Below the pieces are notes generated by a model. The model had not been told where the DNA came from. It saw only the letters and a program-made list of their open reading frames with translations, and ran no database searches. From Thunnus maccoyii (lineage: Eukaryota; Chordata; Actinopteri; Scombriformes; Scombridae), in the NCBI RefSeq assembly GCF_910596095.1, contig NC_056543.1, positions 21,538,542-21,602,541 of the forward strand: 64,000 bases of DNA, read 5' to 3'. Positions within the stretch are counted from its first letter, which is position 1. Every line of letters begins with the position of its first letter. Shown here piece by piece: positions 34,853-64,000 of this stretch. Both the position numbers and the translations under genes were made by a program.

Positions 34853-36060
34853 GCTGTTCATTGAGCTGCTGACAATGACAACGCTAACATGCTTCTGTTT
34901 AGCAGGAAATGTTTACCATGTTCACCATCGTAGTTTAGCATGTTAGTGTCCTAACATCTGCTAATTAGCACTAAAGTAAAGGTTAGGGTTAAAACAAACT
35001 ATGACAAAACAAACTACAACATTATTCTATGCTCTCTTGATAAATTCAAGCTATTTAGACTAACAGGGTCATATAGCTCCTTATTTATTTCCTTTTACAT
35101 GCTATGTGTCCCTATTGTAGACAAATCTTGTTTCAGAGATTTTTTCGATTACCTGAGTAGTTTGAGCCCTCTATTTACGTAGAACATTCATTAGTGCATT
35201 TTGGACAGTTTTAAGCATTGACTAATTTTTTTACAATTTTTCTTCAATTGAGGTCATATACAATGTGAATGCATGTACATTATAAAGGTTTTTTATTTAT
35301 ATGCATCTTCATTTATTAATCTGGATTGTATAGCTCTTCATATATAGTCTCTTGCTATACGTTTCTGTCTTGGGCATTCAGTTCATATATCCATTACCTT
35401 TTAGTTTGTGATACTTGTCATTGTTTTTTCTGATTATTGTAGTCACAATATCTTCATTAGGAGAGGTCCATATTTGGGTGGTTCATTCATAGATGGATTA
35501 TTATGCAGTTATGTATTCTCTTTGCTAATTGGTGTTTGAACCTCACCTGTTTTTATATAAGTTGCCATTTCTGCTGTTTTGATTATGCTGATGATGGCTT
35601 ATTGCTGAAACGCGTTCATTTTTGCTTACAATACTTAAGAAGACTATTGATTTGTGAGTGTCAGTGTTCGGTTTGTTTTGATCTGTGACCTGATATAGTG
35701 TTCAAGAATTCAAGCTGTGCGCGCTGGTACTTTGACTATAAAGGTTAGGGTTACCCTTAAGTATTGGATGAAAATTTTGACCTGATGGTGCTAAATGAAA
35801 AGTTAAGAGATCAACAAATTGATTACAATTCATCCTGAGGGGGACATGAATGCGTGCACCAAATTTTCTTGTAATCCATCGAATAGTTGTTGAGACATTT
35901 TACTCAAAATCACAAATACGAACCTCATGATGTTGCTAGATGAAAAAGTTACCTATGTCAGTAAGCTTCATCCTCTGGGATGAACCAAATTTCATGGTAA
36001 TCCATCCAATAGATGTTGAGATATTTCAGTCTGGCCCAAAGTGGTGGACCAACCGACCAA
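34853..36060 (-). repeat. 'Tagcgccacca' fish repeat, copy 4, interrupted by an insertion
   Basis: Minus-strand orientation. The piece 34853-34991 (ccatgttcaccatcgtagtt, tagcatgttagtgtcctaac) and the piece 35754-36060 (aattttgacctgatggtgct, gagacattttactcaaaatc, gttgagatatttcagtctgg) are parts of one copy separated by a 747-bp insertion with a 15-bp duplication at both ends. Confidence 0.75.
34977..35753. mobile_element. 747-bp insertion flanked by a perfect 15-bp target duplication
   Basis: TAAAGGTTAGGGTTA occurs at 34977-34991 and again at 35739-35753. Between them lies AT-rich DNA unlike the interrupted repeat. A 15-bp duplication suggests target-primed retrotransposition rather than a cut-and-paste element. 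No coding potential, no poly(A) end and no tRNA head are visible. A core CTGATGA...GAAAC is present at 35587-35608 (see findings). Confidence 0.75.
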
Positions 36061-36737
36061 CATTGCTTTATAGAGGACTACTAGTGTTGCTAAAAAGTAA
36101 GTCTTTGGATAAAAACATCTGCCAAATGAATGTAATATAGCTGTGTGCATTGGCATGCCAGTGTGCAGATAATTAGTCTTGTGAATTTCAGGGAGACATA
36201 GAGTTTTGCTAATAGAAGCTGGGAAATGTGGGTGCTGTGCTCTGAATGTCAAACCTGGAGACTAATTGGGAGGTTGGTAAGTGACTGTGGAGCTGTCAAA
36301 TGTCTACCAATTACTTGTGTTTCCCCTTGTAATCCTGAAAATCATTGTTTTATTTTAATTAACGTGTTTTAGACTGGCCAAAAGAAAAGCACATTAACTA
36401 GGAATTTGACTTCAAACCCATTTGGATGTTTAGAAGTTATTAGTGTCAGCCATATTTTGTTGACTTTCCCTTTTGTCTGTTTGACCTCATCTAGGTTTCC
36501 TGAGAGTGGCCATCTCCTGTGAGATTTCTCAAGAAAGAGAAGATAAACACTGGAGGGACGCGGGGAGCTTTTTGGAATCACAAGTTTGGACTATGCACAT
36601 ACTAAAAGAACAACAACCCAAATGTTAACATAACATAACAGAAATGGGAACACATCACAGCATAATGTAGTTCTTTCTGGCTTCCTCCATGCAACATCTT
36701 TGCTTGGCTGATTTCGTTGGCCGAGACTGAAGGACCA

Positions 36738-57177
<20,440 letters not shown>

Positions 57178-58129
57178 GCCGGGCCGAAGCACAAACAGAG
57201 AGAATAAAAGAGAAAAAAGGGAAAAAGTGGTGAAGGTGTGAGGAGAGAGCTGGAGAAGTGGAACGGTCAAGAGAAGCAACACAGCAGAGGGTCCAGGACT
57301 CAAATGACCGTCCCTTTCCCTTCTTCTTTCCCCTGAGATGCTCTGTTCAGATTCCTTCTCCTGTCCAGAACAGCCAGTCATGCCTTACACTCTCATCCAC
57401 ATGTGCCCCTCTGCCCTCCAAAGCATCTAGTCTTGACTAAGCACTGCTGTTTACTGCTGTATATGAAAGACATGTGTTGTATGTAACTTACCGTACCTAC
57501 TGAAAAAGCACACGGCGTGACTCCTGATGTGTATGTCCACGTCTTTGTGATCCATGTACCAGAGTCATTTCTGCATGTAGTTACAGCAACAGAGACCATT
57601 TGTAAGGCATTAGATGAGATACTGATCAATAACTTAGAGACTTAGACATTCCCTTTATGAGCAACCAAGCTGCATCCTGGTCTGAAGCACACAATGAGGC
57701 TGAGATTCATCCCCCTTGTAAACAGTTGTGAACAGAGGTGGAAAGGGATTAGTGCTAGTTCTACTGCCCTATTGAAGTAGCACTCTTACTTGACTCTATT
57801 ATTACTGAAGCAGAACTTAAGTACAAGTACAATAGAAGCACTTTTGAGTAGTCACATGATGTATGGTCACTGTGAAAGGACATACCTTTCCAATCCTAAT
57901 CCCCAGCATGCTCTCCAAAGGGGTGACCATCTGTTATTTGTTTTCTCAGATTACTTTATGACGGAAAAGATTATCAAAGCAAAATCCTACAGTCAATCAT
58001 TCTGTTAGACTTGCATTTCAAAAAGGAGTTGAATGAAGGTCTTAAACAAATCTCACAGTGTCAAAGTTGATATAATGATTTTAGAAGTAGAAGAAGAGCT
58101 GGAACCATCAAATATTTGGTATTTTTAGC

Positions 58130-58830
58130 GGCTCTAGGGATGGCAATGTCCGTCTATCGGTCATTGGTCCTCCACTTTGTTCCAGATTGAAATATCTCAA
58201 CAAATATTGGATGGATTGCCATGGAATTTGGTACAACCATTCATGTTCCCCAAAGGATGAATCCTATCAACTTTGGTGGTCCTCTGACTGTTCATTTAGC
58301 GCCACCATGAGGTTGACATTCATGGTCTTCGGTGGAATGTCTCAACAAATATCAAATAGATTGACATAAATTTTTTTACAGACATTCACGGTCCCCTCAG
58401 GATGAATTGTAATAACTTTGATTGATCCCCTGAATTTTCCACTAGAGCCATCGACATTACAAAATTTTAATTTTCCAGTTCTTTGGTTCATAAGTAAATA
58501 CTTAAATACTTACAGTACATACTTACTACTTACATTAGTTTATAGAAAACTAATGATATTCCCCTCAACCCCAAGCTACCATTTGTGTTTCGTAAATTAG
58601 CAAACGTTGGCAAACAGTATACCTGCTAAACATCACATGTTAGCATTGTCATTGTGAGCATGTTAGCATGCTGATGTTAGCATTTAGCTCAAAACACCAC
58701 TGTGCCAAAGCACAACCTCACCGAGCCGCTACCATAGCTGTAGACTCTTAGTCTTGTTGTTTGATGAATGACAAACAATTAACTAGTTTTCTGTTCATCG
58801 ATTAATCGGTTAATTGTTTCAGCACAACAG
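58130..58830 (+). repeat. 'Tagcgccacca' fish repeat, copy 6, most complete
   Basis: Runs from 'ggctctagggatggcaatgt' through 'gaaatatctcaacaaatatt', 'catttagcgccaccatgagg', a second 'cctcaggatgaattgtaata' module, to 'ttagcatttagctcaaaaca' and 'tgtagactcttagtcttgtt' (58740-58760). It contains the internal duplication of the 'tattggatgg...tagcgcca' module seen in the other copies. A TIR fragment (atcgattaatcggttaatt) follows at 58798-58815. Confidence 0.8.
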
Positions 58831-59215
58831 AAAAATACAGGTTCCTGAAAAATGTACTTACAGTAACAAATGTACTTACAGCTGGTTACTTTCCACCCAT
58901 GCTGGTTACTTTCCACCCCTGCTGGTCTAAAAAAAATCTCTGGCACAAAGTCTAGACAGATTACACAATACTTTAACTAGCTTTGATGTAAACTTACATA
59001 ACACTGTATCAGTGTGATAAGTAAACTGCATGGTATTAGAATAAACAGAGGTAGAAGAACAAAAAGTAAAAGTAAAGTAAGTAAAGCACTGATGATGAAA
59101 TCACTCTACACTCAGCAGTGATTTTAGGTGCATTCCCAGGATCCCTGAGACGGGGGCTGTGTGTTATAGTTTGAGTCAGCACTGAGGCGAGCTGACTTCA
59201 TCTCAGGGGGTGGAG

Positions 59216-59234
59216 TTTGGGGGGGAGGGGGCTG
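59216..59234 (+). repeat. sytl5: G-rich run (possible G-quadruplex)
   Basis: Clustered G-runs from 59205 to 59234 (cagggggtggagtttggggg, ggagggggctg) give four or more runs of at least three Gs on the sense strand of the likely sytl5 3'UTR. Confidence 0.6.
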
Positions 59235-59597
59235 ATAATGGGTAAATGGACTCAGCGGTCCACCATCCTGTGATGAATCACGCAGCTCACAAAAACAATT
59301 CTCAAGTTAAACCCTGTAAAACCATTTTTCATGTGGAATGCCAGTTTTGTTTGCTTGTCCTTGGCAAACCCTCAGCTCTGAACTCCCAGGGCAAAACAGT
59401 TTCACACTGCACAATTATAGTAATAATACATGGTGTTCACTGTACAACATACTTTAGATGAGAGACTTGTGCAATACCCAATTACCGAAGAAACTCTATG
59501 TACAGCATGTACTATCTCTGTTGTGTCTGGTTTCCAAGCATTAAACTTACTGTATTCAAGCCTATTTTGTCCCATATGTGTTACAGGAATATTTTGA

Positions 59598-59603
59598 AAT
59601 AAA
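59598..59603 (+). promoter_or_regulatory. sytl5: Candidate distal sytl5 polyadenylation signal
   Basis: AATAAA followed by a T/G-rich stretch (gactgtttgctttttctgtt) about 20-40 bases downstream. It is the best signal context of the three hexamers after the stop codon. Confidence 0.45.
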
Positions 59604-59894
59604 AACATCTTTCCATAGATTGACTGTTTGCTTTTTCTGTTGGAGAATATTTCCTATATTATACACTTTATGTGAAATGTTGGCTTTGTACTTACAAGAC
59701 TAGTTTGTGACACACTACAAAAAATACACTTTTAAAAAACATTTTTTTTTTTTGCTAAAAGAAAATTTGTTTTTAGATTGACTCGCTGAACACAAATGTG
59801 CTATAAAAAGCAGAATGTTCTCTCCAATCCCAAAAAGTAAGCGCAAAACAGCAATGATTGGTTAATATAAGGCTTCAGCAGCCTGTGTCAGTCA

Positions 59895-60050
59895 AATTAA
59901 GTGAGTATCTTCCAAAGTTACAGTCTCTTTTAGAACAAAATTCCCCTGGACAGCATTTCCTTGCTGAGCAGTAGTGCAGGGATCACAACACAAAGAGGAA
60001 ATTTTGTACTAAAATGACTTTGGAAGATACTCACTTGATTTGTCTAATTC
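59895..60050. repeat. Fold-back repeat, about 155 bp
   Basis: 'Aagtgagtatcttccaaagt' near 59900 is the reverse complement of 'actttggaagatactcactt' near 60017-60036, with 'agaacaaaattcc' against 'ggaaattttgtac' further in. It is intergenic between sytl5 and srpx; related text occurs near 44690-44980. Confidence 0.7.
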
Positions 60051-61049
60051 AGACTGATGAAGTCTCATATTAGCTTTGGTTGCGCTTTATGCATTTTTAA
60101 AGGGGGCCTGTTACACAATTGTTGCTGTTTTTGTTTTTTTGTGTTTCTGTTAATTTTTTGGTTGGTGAGTTTTAGGGAAGTCCTTTCTGAATAGACTCTC
60201 ATTATCTACCATTCCTGAATACATCAAGTGGTCAGGTATAGGCCCTTTTCACAGAAGACATTTTGACATGTCCCAGTAGAAAAGAAAAGGTGTAAATAAT
60301 ACAGTTAATACAATTAACGATGGCTGAATTCTATTTAGCTGCTTCATTTCCAGGGTTCTGGTATTGTTCATGCTGACTCACTGTCACACTGTCATGACTT
60401 ACTGGGACACTGGGACAGAGCCATTGTTAATGTTTTAGTAACACCTGTGCTTTTCCTGCTGTGAGAGGTCAAAGTGACACTGTAAAGGACACCAATATAT
60501 TTTTGGACTTGCAGGAGAAAAACCCTGCCAGTTTGTGCCCAGTAAATAAGTGTTTGTATATTGAAATGAGACAAACTGACTCCCTAACTGACACTTGATC
60601 CTGGAAAATGCTTTAAACAAGTTGTTTGTACTGAAAAAGGGTTGAAATGATCTTACTGCAGGGACATTTGTTGTTATTTTAAGAAAGGATGATGCTTGAT
60701 AAGATGGAGATTTTGCAGTGCTCCTTTCCCCCCCTTTCTTCACTTTCTCTGTTTTCTGCCCAGTATTTTCACCTCAGATGGTTTTGCATATCTCTTGCAC
60801 TCATATTGACACACTGAAGATCACATCCTCTGTGATAGACATGTTTAATCAGTGTCTTGTAAATTCAGGCGTGGATGTACAGCGTACTAACAGAACAGCA
60901 TCTACAGTACACAATACACACACAGTGTTCCAGAGAGTGTCAGATAATACATCATTATTAGAGAAGTGGGACATAAATATTAGACAGGCAAAGAGTTTCC
61001 AGTTCATACAGTAAAAGACTTTTTGTACAAAACATATTTCTGCTTTGAA

Positions 61050-61072
61050 AATAATAATAATAATAATAATTA
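61050..61072. repeat. (AAT)n microsatellite
   Basis: About seven AAT units, downstream of the srpx gene. Confidence 0.85.
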
Positions 61073-61138
61073 TAAAACATACAGATAGACAAGACACAGG
61101 AATCAATATGATTGTAATGTACTGTATGACTCATTTCA

Positions 61139-61144
61139 TTTAAT
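61139..61144 (-). promoter_or_regulatory. srpx: Candidate srpx polyadenylation signal (ATTAAA)
   Basis: TTTAAT on plus reads ATTAAA on minus, 284 bases after the srpx stop. I saw no AATAAA in the minus strand between it and the stop. Single-motif evidence. Confidence 0.3.
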
Positions 61145-61209
61145 AACTGCATTCGATCAATCTCCTAGCTTCAGATCAGCACCATGGCTGACATCCCGAC
61201 CTTTGATGT

Positions 61210-61235
61210 CACACACACACACACACACACACACA
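61210..61235. repeat. (CA)n microsatellite in the srpx 3'UTR
   Basis: About 13 CA units, which would be TG in the srpx transcript. Confidence 0.9.
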
Positions 61236-61427
61236 AATTAACACACGCACAGACGCATACAAACACACACACTTACAACTTCTGAATATAGGGCTGACCG
61301 AGTTCAGGTAGGAGTGTGTGACGTGGATAGAAAACAGAACATCTGAGTTGGTCCCGTCTGCTGTGACAGAGGAGGAAAAGGATCAAAGATGAGAGTCCAT
61401 GGAAGTGCACTGAACGACCGGCGTGTT

Positions 61428-61611
61428 TTATGATTGACAGGTCTGGCCTGCCTCCTGCTGCAGCACCATCTCGTCCTTGCGGAGGGGGAAGATGTCAATG
61501 GTGGTGAATAATTCAGCTGCTGTGATCGGGAACGGGTAGCGCTGCTTGTCCATGCCCTGCTTGTCTACCAAGACCATTTCGAAAGACCTTTGTGAAATCT
61601 GGAGCAGTAAC
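61428..61611 (-). CDS. srpx: srpx last coding exon
   Basis: Acceptor TTCCCAG; encodes (R)[19 protein letters not shown] to [11 protein letters not shown] at 61428-61430. Separated from the penultimate exon by an 80-base intron. Confidence 0.94.
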
Positions 61612-63488
61612 CTGGGAAACACACATCAGCTCAGTAAGCATAGGGAGCAGGTCACAGTGCTGAAGTTATGAAAGTGTGTGTGTGTGATTACCTGAGTTGC
61701 AGGGCCAGCCCAGGGGAGAGCAGCCTGTGTCGAATTCGGCCAACCTGTGCAGGGTAAGTCCCAACCAGCTCAATGACCGTCACGTGCCTCAGGTCCAGTC
61801 CACACTGGGCATGCTGTTACCACGAGAAAGAGAAAATGATCCATATCGCATGGATTACTGGCTGAGCAAGTTTTGCTGTTTAATAACTTTATTATTGATT
61901 CTTTTCCAGGCAAAAGAAAACTGAGCACAACTTCTATTACAAAAGATAAAACTCCAACCAATGTTGACACACTATTTTTTAATTATCGATTAAAGCTCGT
62001 CTTCACTGACAAAAAGTGTTTTGCTTTTTGTTGTTTCAGTTGGATGTTTGAGCTTCATTGTGCAGAATGATGTATGTGCAGAGTTTGACACTAGAAGACT
62101 GTATTCACATTCATCTGCTGAATGAGGAAAATTTCTCTGTCACAACTACTTTGGGAGCCAATCCTTGTCCAATATTGAACTTAATCAAGTGTGATGTGGA
62201 AACTTGAAGCCTCCACTGCACAACACTTTTCAATCTTAAACTTTTCAGTTTTAAAAGTTGTCTTTGTTAGTTTGCAGATACAACGAGACAAGAAAACAGA
62301 TTTGTGAAACACAGAAAAAAAATATTTTCAGTAATTCTTGTCTGTAATCAAATATCATTGTAATAAGAAATCATTGTAATTGCACATCTTTGTGTTGGGG
62401 GAATGTTTGAAGAAATTCTAATAATTTTGCCAACAATTTAGTCCTAAAATTTTTATTTTCTTAAAACATGATAAAAAAAATTCCCAGTACAGCAACTTTA
62501 TTTCAAACTGTTTCCAGTAAATAAGTGTCAGTATCCTGGACAAATTACCTCAGTAACATCGAGAACATAACTTGAATCAAGAAAATGCTTGAAACAAGTT
62601 CTTAGTACTTCAGCAAGTTGAAGTTTGAAAATTGAATTTTTAGAACTACATTGTAGACAAAAAAAATCATAATATCCCAGAGCCCAACGTGACATCTTCT
62701 AATTTCTTGTTTAGGCTAAAACTCAAGAGACTCTCAACTGCAGTGATATAAAACAGAGAAAAGCAGCAAGTCCTTAAACTGGGGAAGCAGGAATCAGACA
62801 ACTTTTGGCATTTTTGCTTAAAAAAATGACCATATTAATTACAGAATAGTTGCTGATTAATTTTCTCGATGAATGGACTAAATGTTTGAGCGCTAGATAG
62901 CACAGACACCTCCTGATAACCCAACTCAACACGCCAGATTCCAGGAGCCATCACTCAGGTTGTTCACAAGCTGACGTTTGTCTTTTCAAATTATAATCCA
63001 GTCACTTTGAAAGGTCAGGCGTTTAAAGACAGCTCTGACTTAATGGTTTCTGACGAGCCAGGAAAGCATCCAACCCGAGAATAGCCTAATCACAGCCTGT
63101 GTCAGTGTCATTTCTTTATCGTCTTGACATTTTCTGTTCTTCAGGACACCCCGGTCCTATTTATTTGTCTCACTGCTTTGTCCCACTTTGGCAGCTGAGC
63201 GAGGAAGAAGACCAAACACACCATGGTCAACCTTTTTGATCAGCATTAGAGAGGACAAACATTACTTCAGTCATTTCTTCATTCCTGTTCTCCCCTCTAC
63301 CTCAGTTCCTCTGCATACATACTAGTCATTTTCTCTCTGTAAGGCCTGCCTCACCTGTAAGTTAGTCATCTGGAAGCGATAATTATGATTGGCAGCTGTA
63401 GGGGCCGAGATAATGAGGAGTCGTCGTTTCTCATAGAACTGGTCCAGCAGTGCGGCAGCTGTACGGACTCCCACATTGATGTTCATGG
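61428..63488 (-). CDS. srpx: Sushi-repeat-containing protein, X-linked orthologue (C-terminal part only)
   Basis: Secreted protein with sushi and HYR domains followed by a DUF4174 (thioredoxin-like) C-terminal domain; only the latter is in the window. Minus-strand exons 63355-63488, 61692-61813 and 61428-61611 join in phase (440 nt) and end in TAA. Readable blocks: [20 protein letters not shown] and [68 protein letters not shown] and [18 protein letters not shown]. They match SRPX rather than SRPX2 (SRPX2 ends differently). The upstream exons with the sushi and HYR domains lie beyond the right edge. Tail-to-tail with sytl5, as in human. Confidence 0.94.
61692..61813 (-). CDS. srpx: srpx penultimate exon
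   Basis: Acceptor GTAACAG, donor GTAATC; 122 nt, phase 0 to 2. Encodes [20 protein letters not shown] then [20 protein letters not shown]. Confidence 0.93.
61990..62200 (+). repeat. Interspersed repeat, copy 2 (copy 1 at 5240-5490)
   Basis: Shares 'tcagttggatgtttgagctt', 'gatgtatgtgcagag', 'tgacactagaag', 'tcatctgctgaa' and 'tccaatattgaac' with copy 1, in the same orientation. In the srpx intron. Confidence 0.7.
63355..63488 (-). CDS. srpx: srpx exon, antepenultimate to stop
   Basis: Acceptor CATCACAG, donor GTGAGG; 134 nt, phase 2 to 0. Encodes (A)[19 protein letters not shown] to QMTNLQ, the beginning of DUF4174. Confidence 0.94.
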
Positions 63489-64000
63489 CTGTGATGACAC
63501 AGAATGTACAATTATGTGACATGACATGAAACATGAAACAGGATACAGTGAGATGCTGCATTATTTAATTCATTTCAGGCTGTTCAGCAGATGGAATCAA
63601 CTATGACACTATTGGTCGAGTATTCAACTGTGATCTGAACATGCAACATGGAGTTGTTGGACAACATTTTCTGGCATTTCATTGAAAATAAATCAAGAAA
63701 ATAATTGAATCGATTAAAGTGGAAATATTACGCTTTTTGTGGTTTTCTGTTAATTATATATGTTATGATGTCGGATGTCTATTTTAACATGGTCAAAGTT
63801 CCAAAACGTAACATTAATTGAAATAGAAAGTCAAAAGCCCAGGCTTCAACCTGCCCTGAACATTTTCAATGGTTTTTTCTACCTTGTTGACGAGCTGATG
63901 TCAGCTCATCACACATGCCCATAAACGGCCATCCAATCCATAGCCTTGGTTGCTAAGGTTGTTGCTAAGGTTTTTCAAATGTGTTGTTTGCGTTGTCCCC

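Larger units (their letters stand above)
8245..36737 (+). other. sytl5: sytl5 intron 1 (about 28.5 kb), repeat-rich
   Basis: It lies between the probable first exon and the first coding exon. Apart from the mobile elements listed separately I see no exon of another gene on either strand. Stretches with few recognisable repeats are 10040-12600, 23700-24200, 25700-26700 and 28200-29000; they hold no long credible open frame and could contain regulatory DNA, which sequence alone cannot show. Confidence 0.6.
57178..59620 (+). other. sytl5: Probable sytl5 3'UTR
   Basis: Non-coding sequence after the TGA with three AATAAA hexamers at 57203-57208, 59040-59045 and 59598-59603. The first is only 26 bases after the stop and would give an extremely short UTR. 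The last gives about 2.4 kb. A dispersed repeat (58130-58760) lies within it. Confidence 0.55.

Noticed and set aside
34977..34991. Telomere-like GGTTAGGGTTA words at 34981 and 35743
   Set aside because: Only two TTAGGG-like units, and both belong to the 15-bp target duplication; not an interstitial telomeric array.
60718..61014. A 98-codon plus-strand open frame between sytl5 and srpx
   Set aside because: No family resemblance or splice context, and AT-rich intergenic composition.

Overview
The window is nuclear DNA from a vertebrate, most likely a percomorph-type teleost. It has long introns with GT/AG boundaries, many (CA)n microsatellites, decayed L2/CR1-like LINEs, a hAT transposon remnant, a tRNA-derived SINE and several repeat families I know from spiny-rayed fish genomes. 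There is no bacterial-style operon, CRISPR array or phage. Most open frames in the window are chance translations of introns and repeats.

Three protein-coding genes can be reconstructed exon by exon. (1) dynlt3 (dynein light chain Tctex-type 3), minus strand, 1963-6108, five coding exons, 115 residues, complete. (2) sytl5 (synaptotagmin-like protein 5, a Rab27 effector), plus strand. It has a probable non-coding first exon near 8087-8244, a first intron of about 28.5 kb, then 16 coding exons from 36738 to 57177 encoding 725 residues. A 66-base in-frame cassette exon at 49405-49470 would make 747. All exon phases join. (3) srpx (sushi-repeat-containing protein), minus strand, 61428-63488; only the last three coding exons are inside the window. 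The order and orientation dynlt3(-) sytl5(+) srpx(-) match the human Xp11.4 arrangement DYNLT3-SYTL5-SRPX, which supports orthology. The first kilobase resembles the 3' untranslated end of a plus-strand gene lying outside the window, tail-to-tail with dynlt3.

Region by region: 1-1060, presumed 3'UTR of an upstream neighbour; 1223-6108, dynlt3; 6109-8086, the dynlt3/sytl5 head-to-head interval with two long (CA)n tracts, a small inverted-repeat element and a potential Z-DNA tract; 8087-8310, a CpG-rich block with the likely sytl5 first exon; 8245-36737, sytl5 intron 1. That intron holds a SINE, TIR elements, a LINE at 15.56-22.0 kb that carries a hAT element inside its ORF1, and several copies of a 'wobbling' intergenic fish repeat. 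36738-57177 holds the sytl5 coding exons, with fold-back elements, MITEs and a LINE remnant in the introns. 57178-59620 is the sytl5 3'UTR, invaded by a repeat, and 59.6-61.4 kb is intergenic. The end of srpx runs to the window edge.

Functionally, sytl5 links Rab27-bearing vesicles to membranes, dynlt3 is a cargo-adapting dynein light chain, and srpx is secreted; nothing indicates a joint pathway. I found no convincing new biological system. The most interesting items are the conserved-looking cassette exon, the hAT-inside-LINE nesting with a readable junction, a 747-bp insertion flanked by a perfect 15-bp duplication that contains a hammerhead-like core, the fold-back repeat family, and a Z-DNA-prone palindrome just before the sytl5 CpG island.
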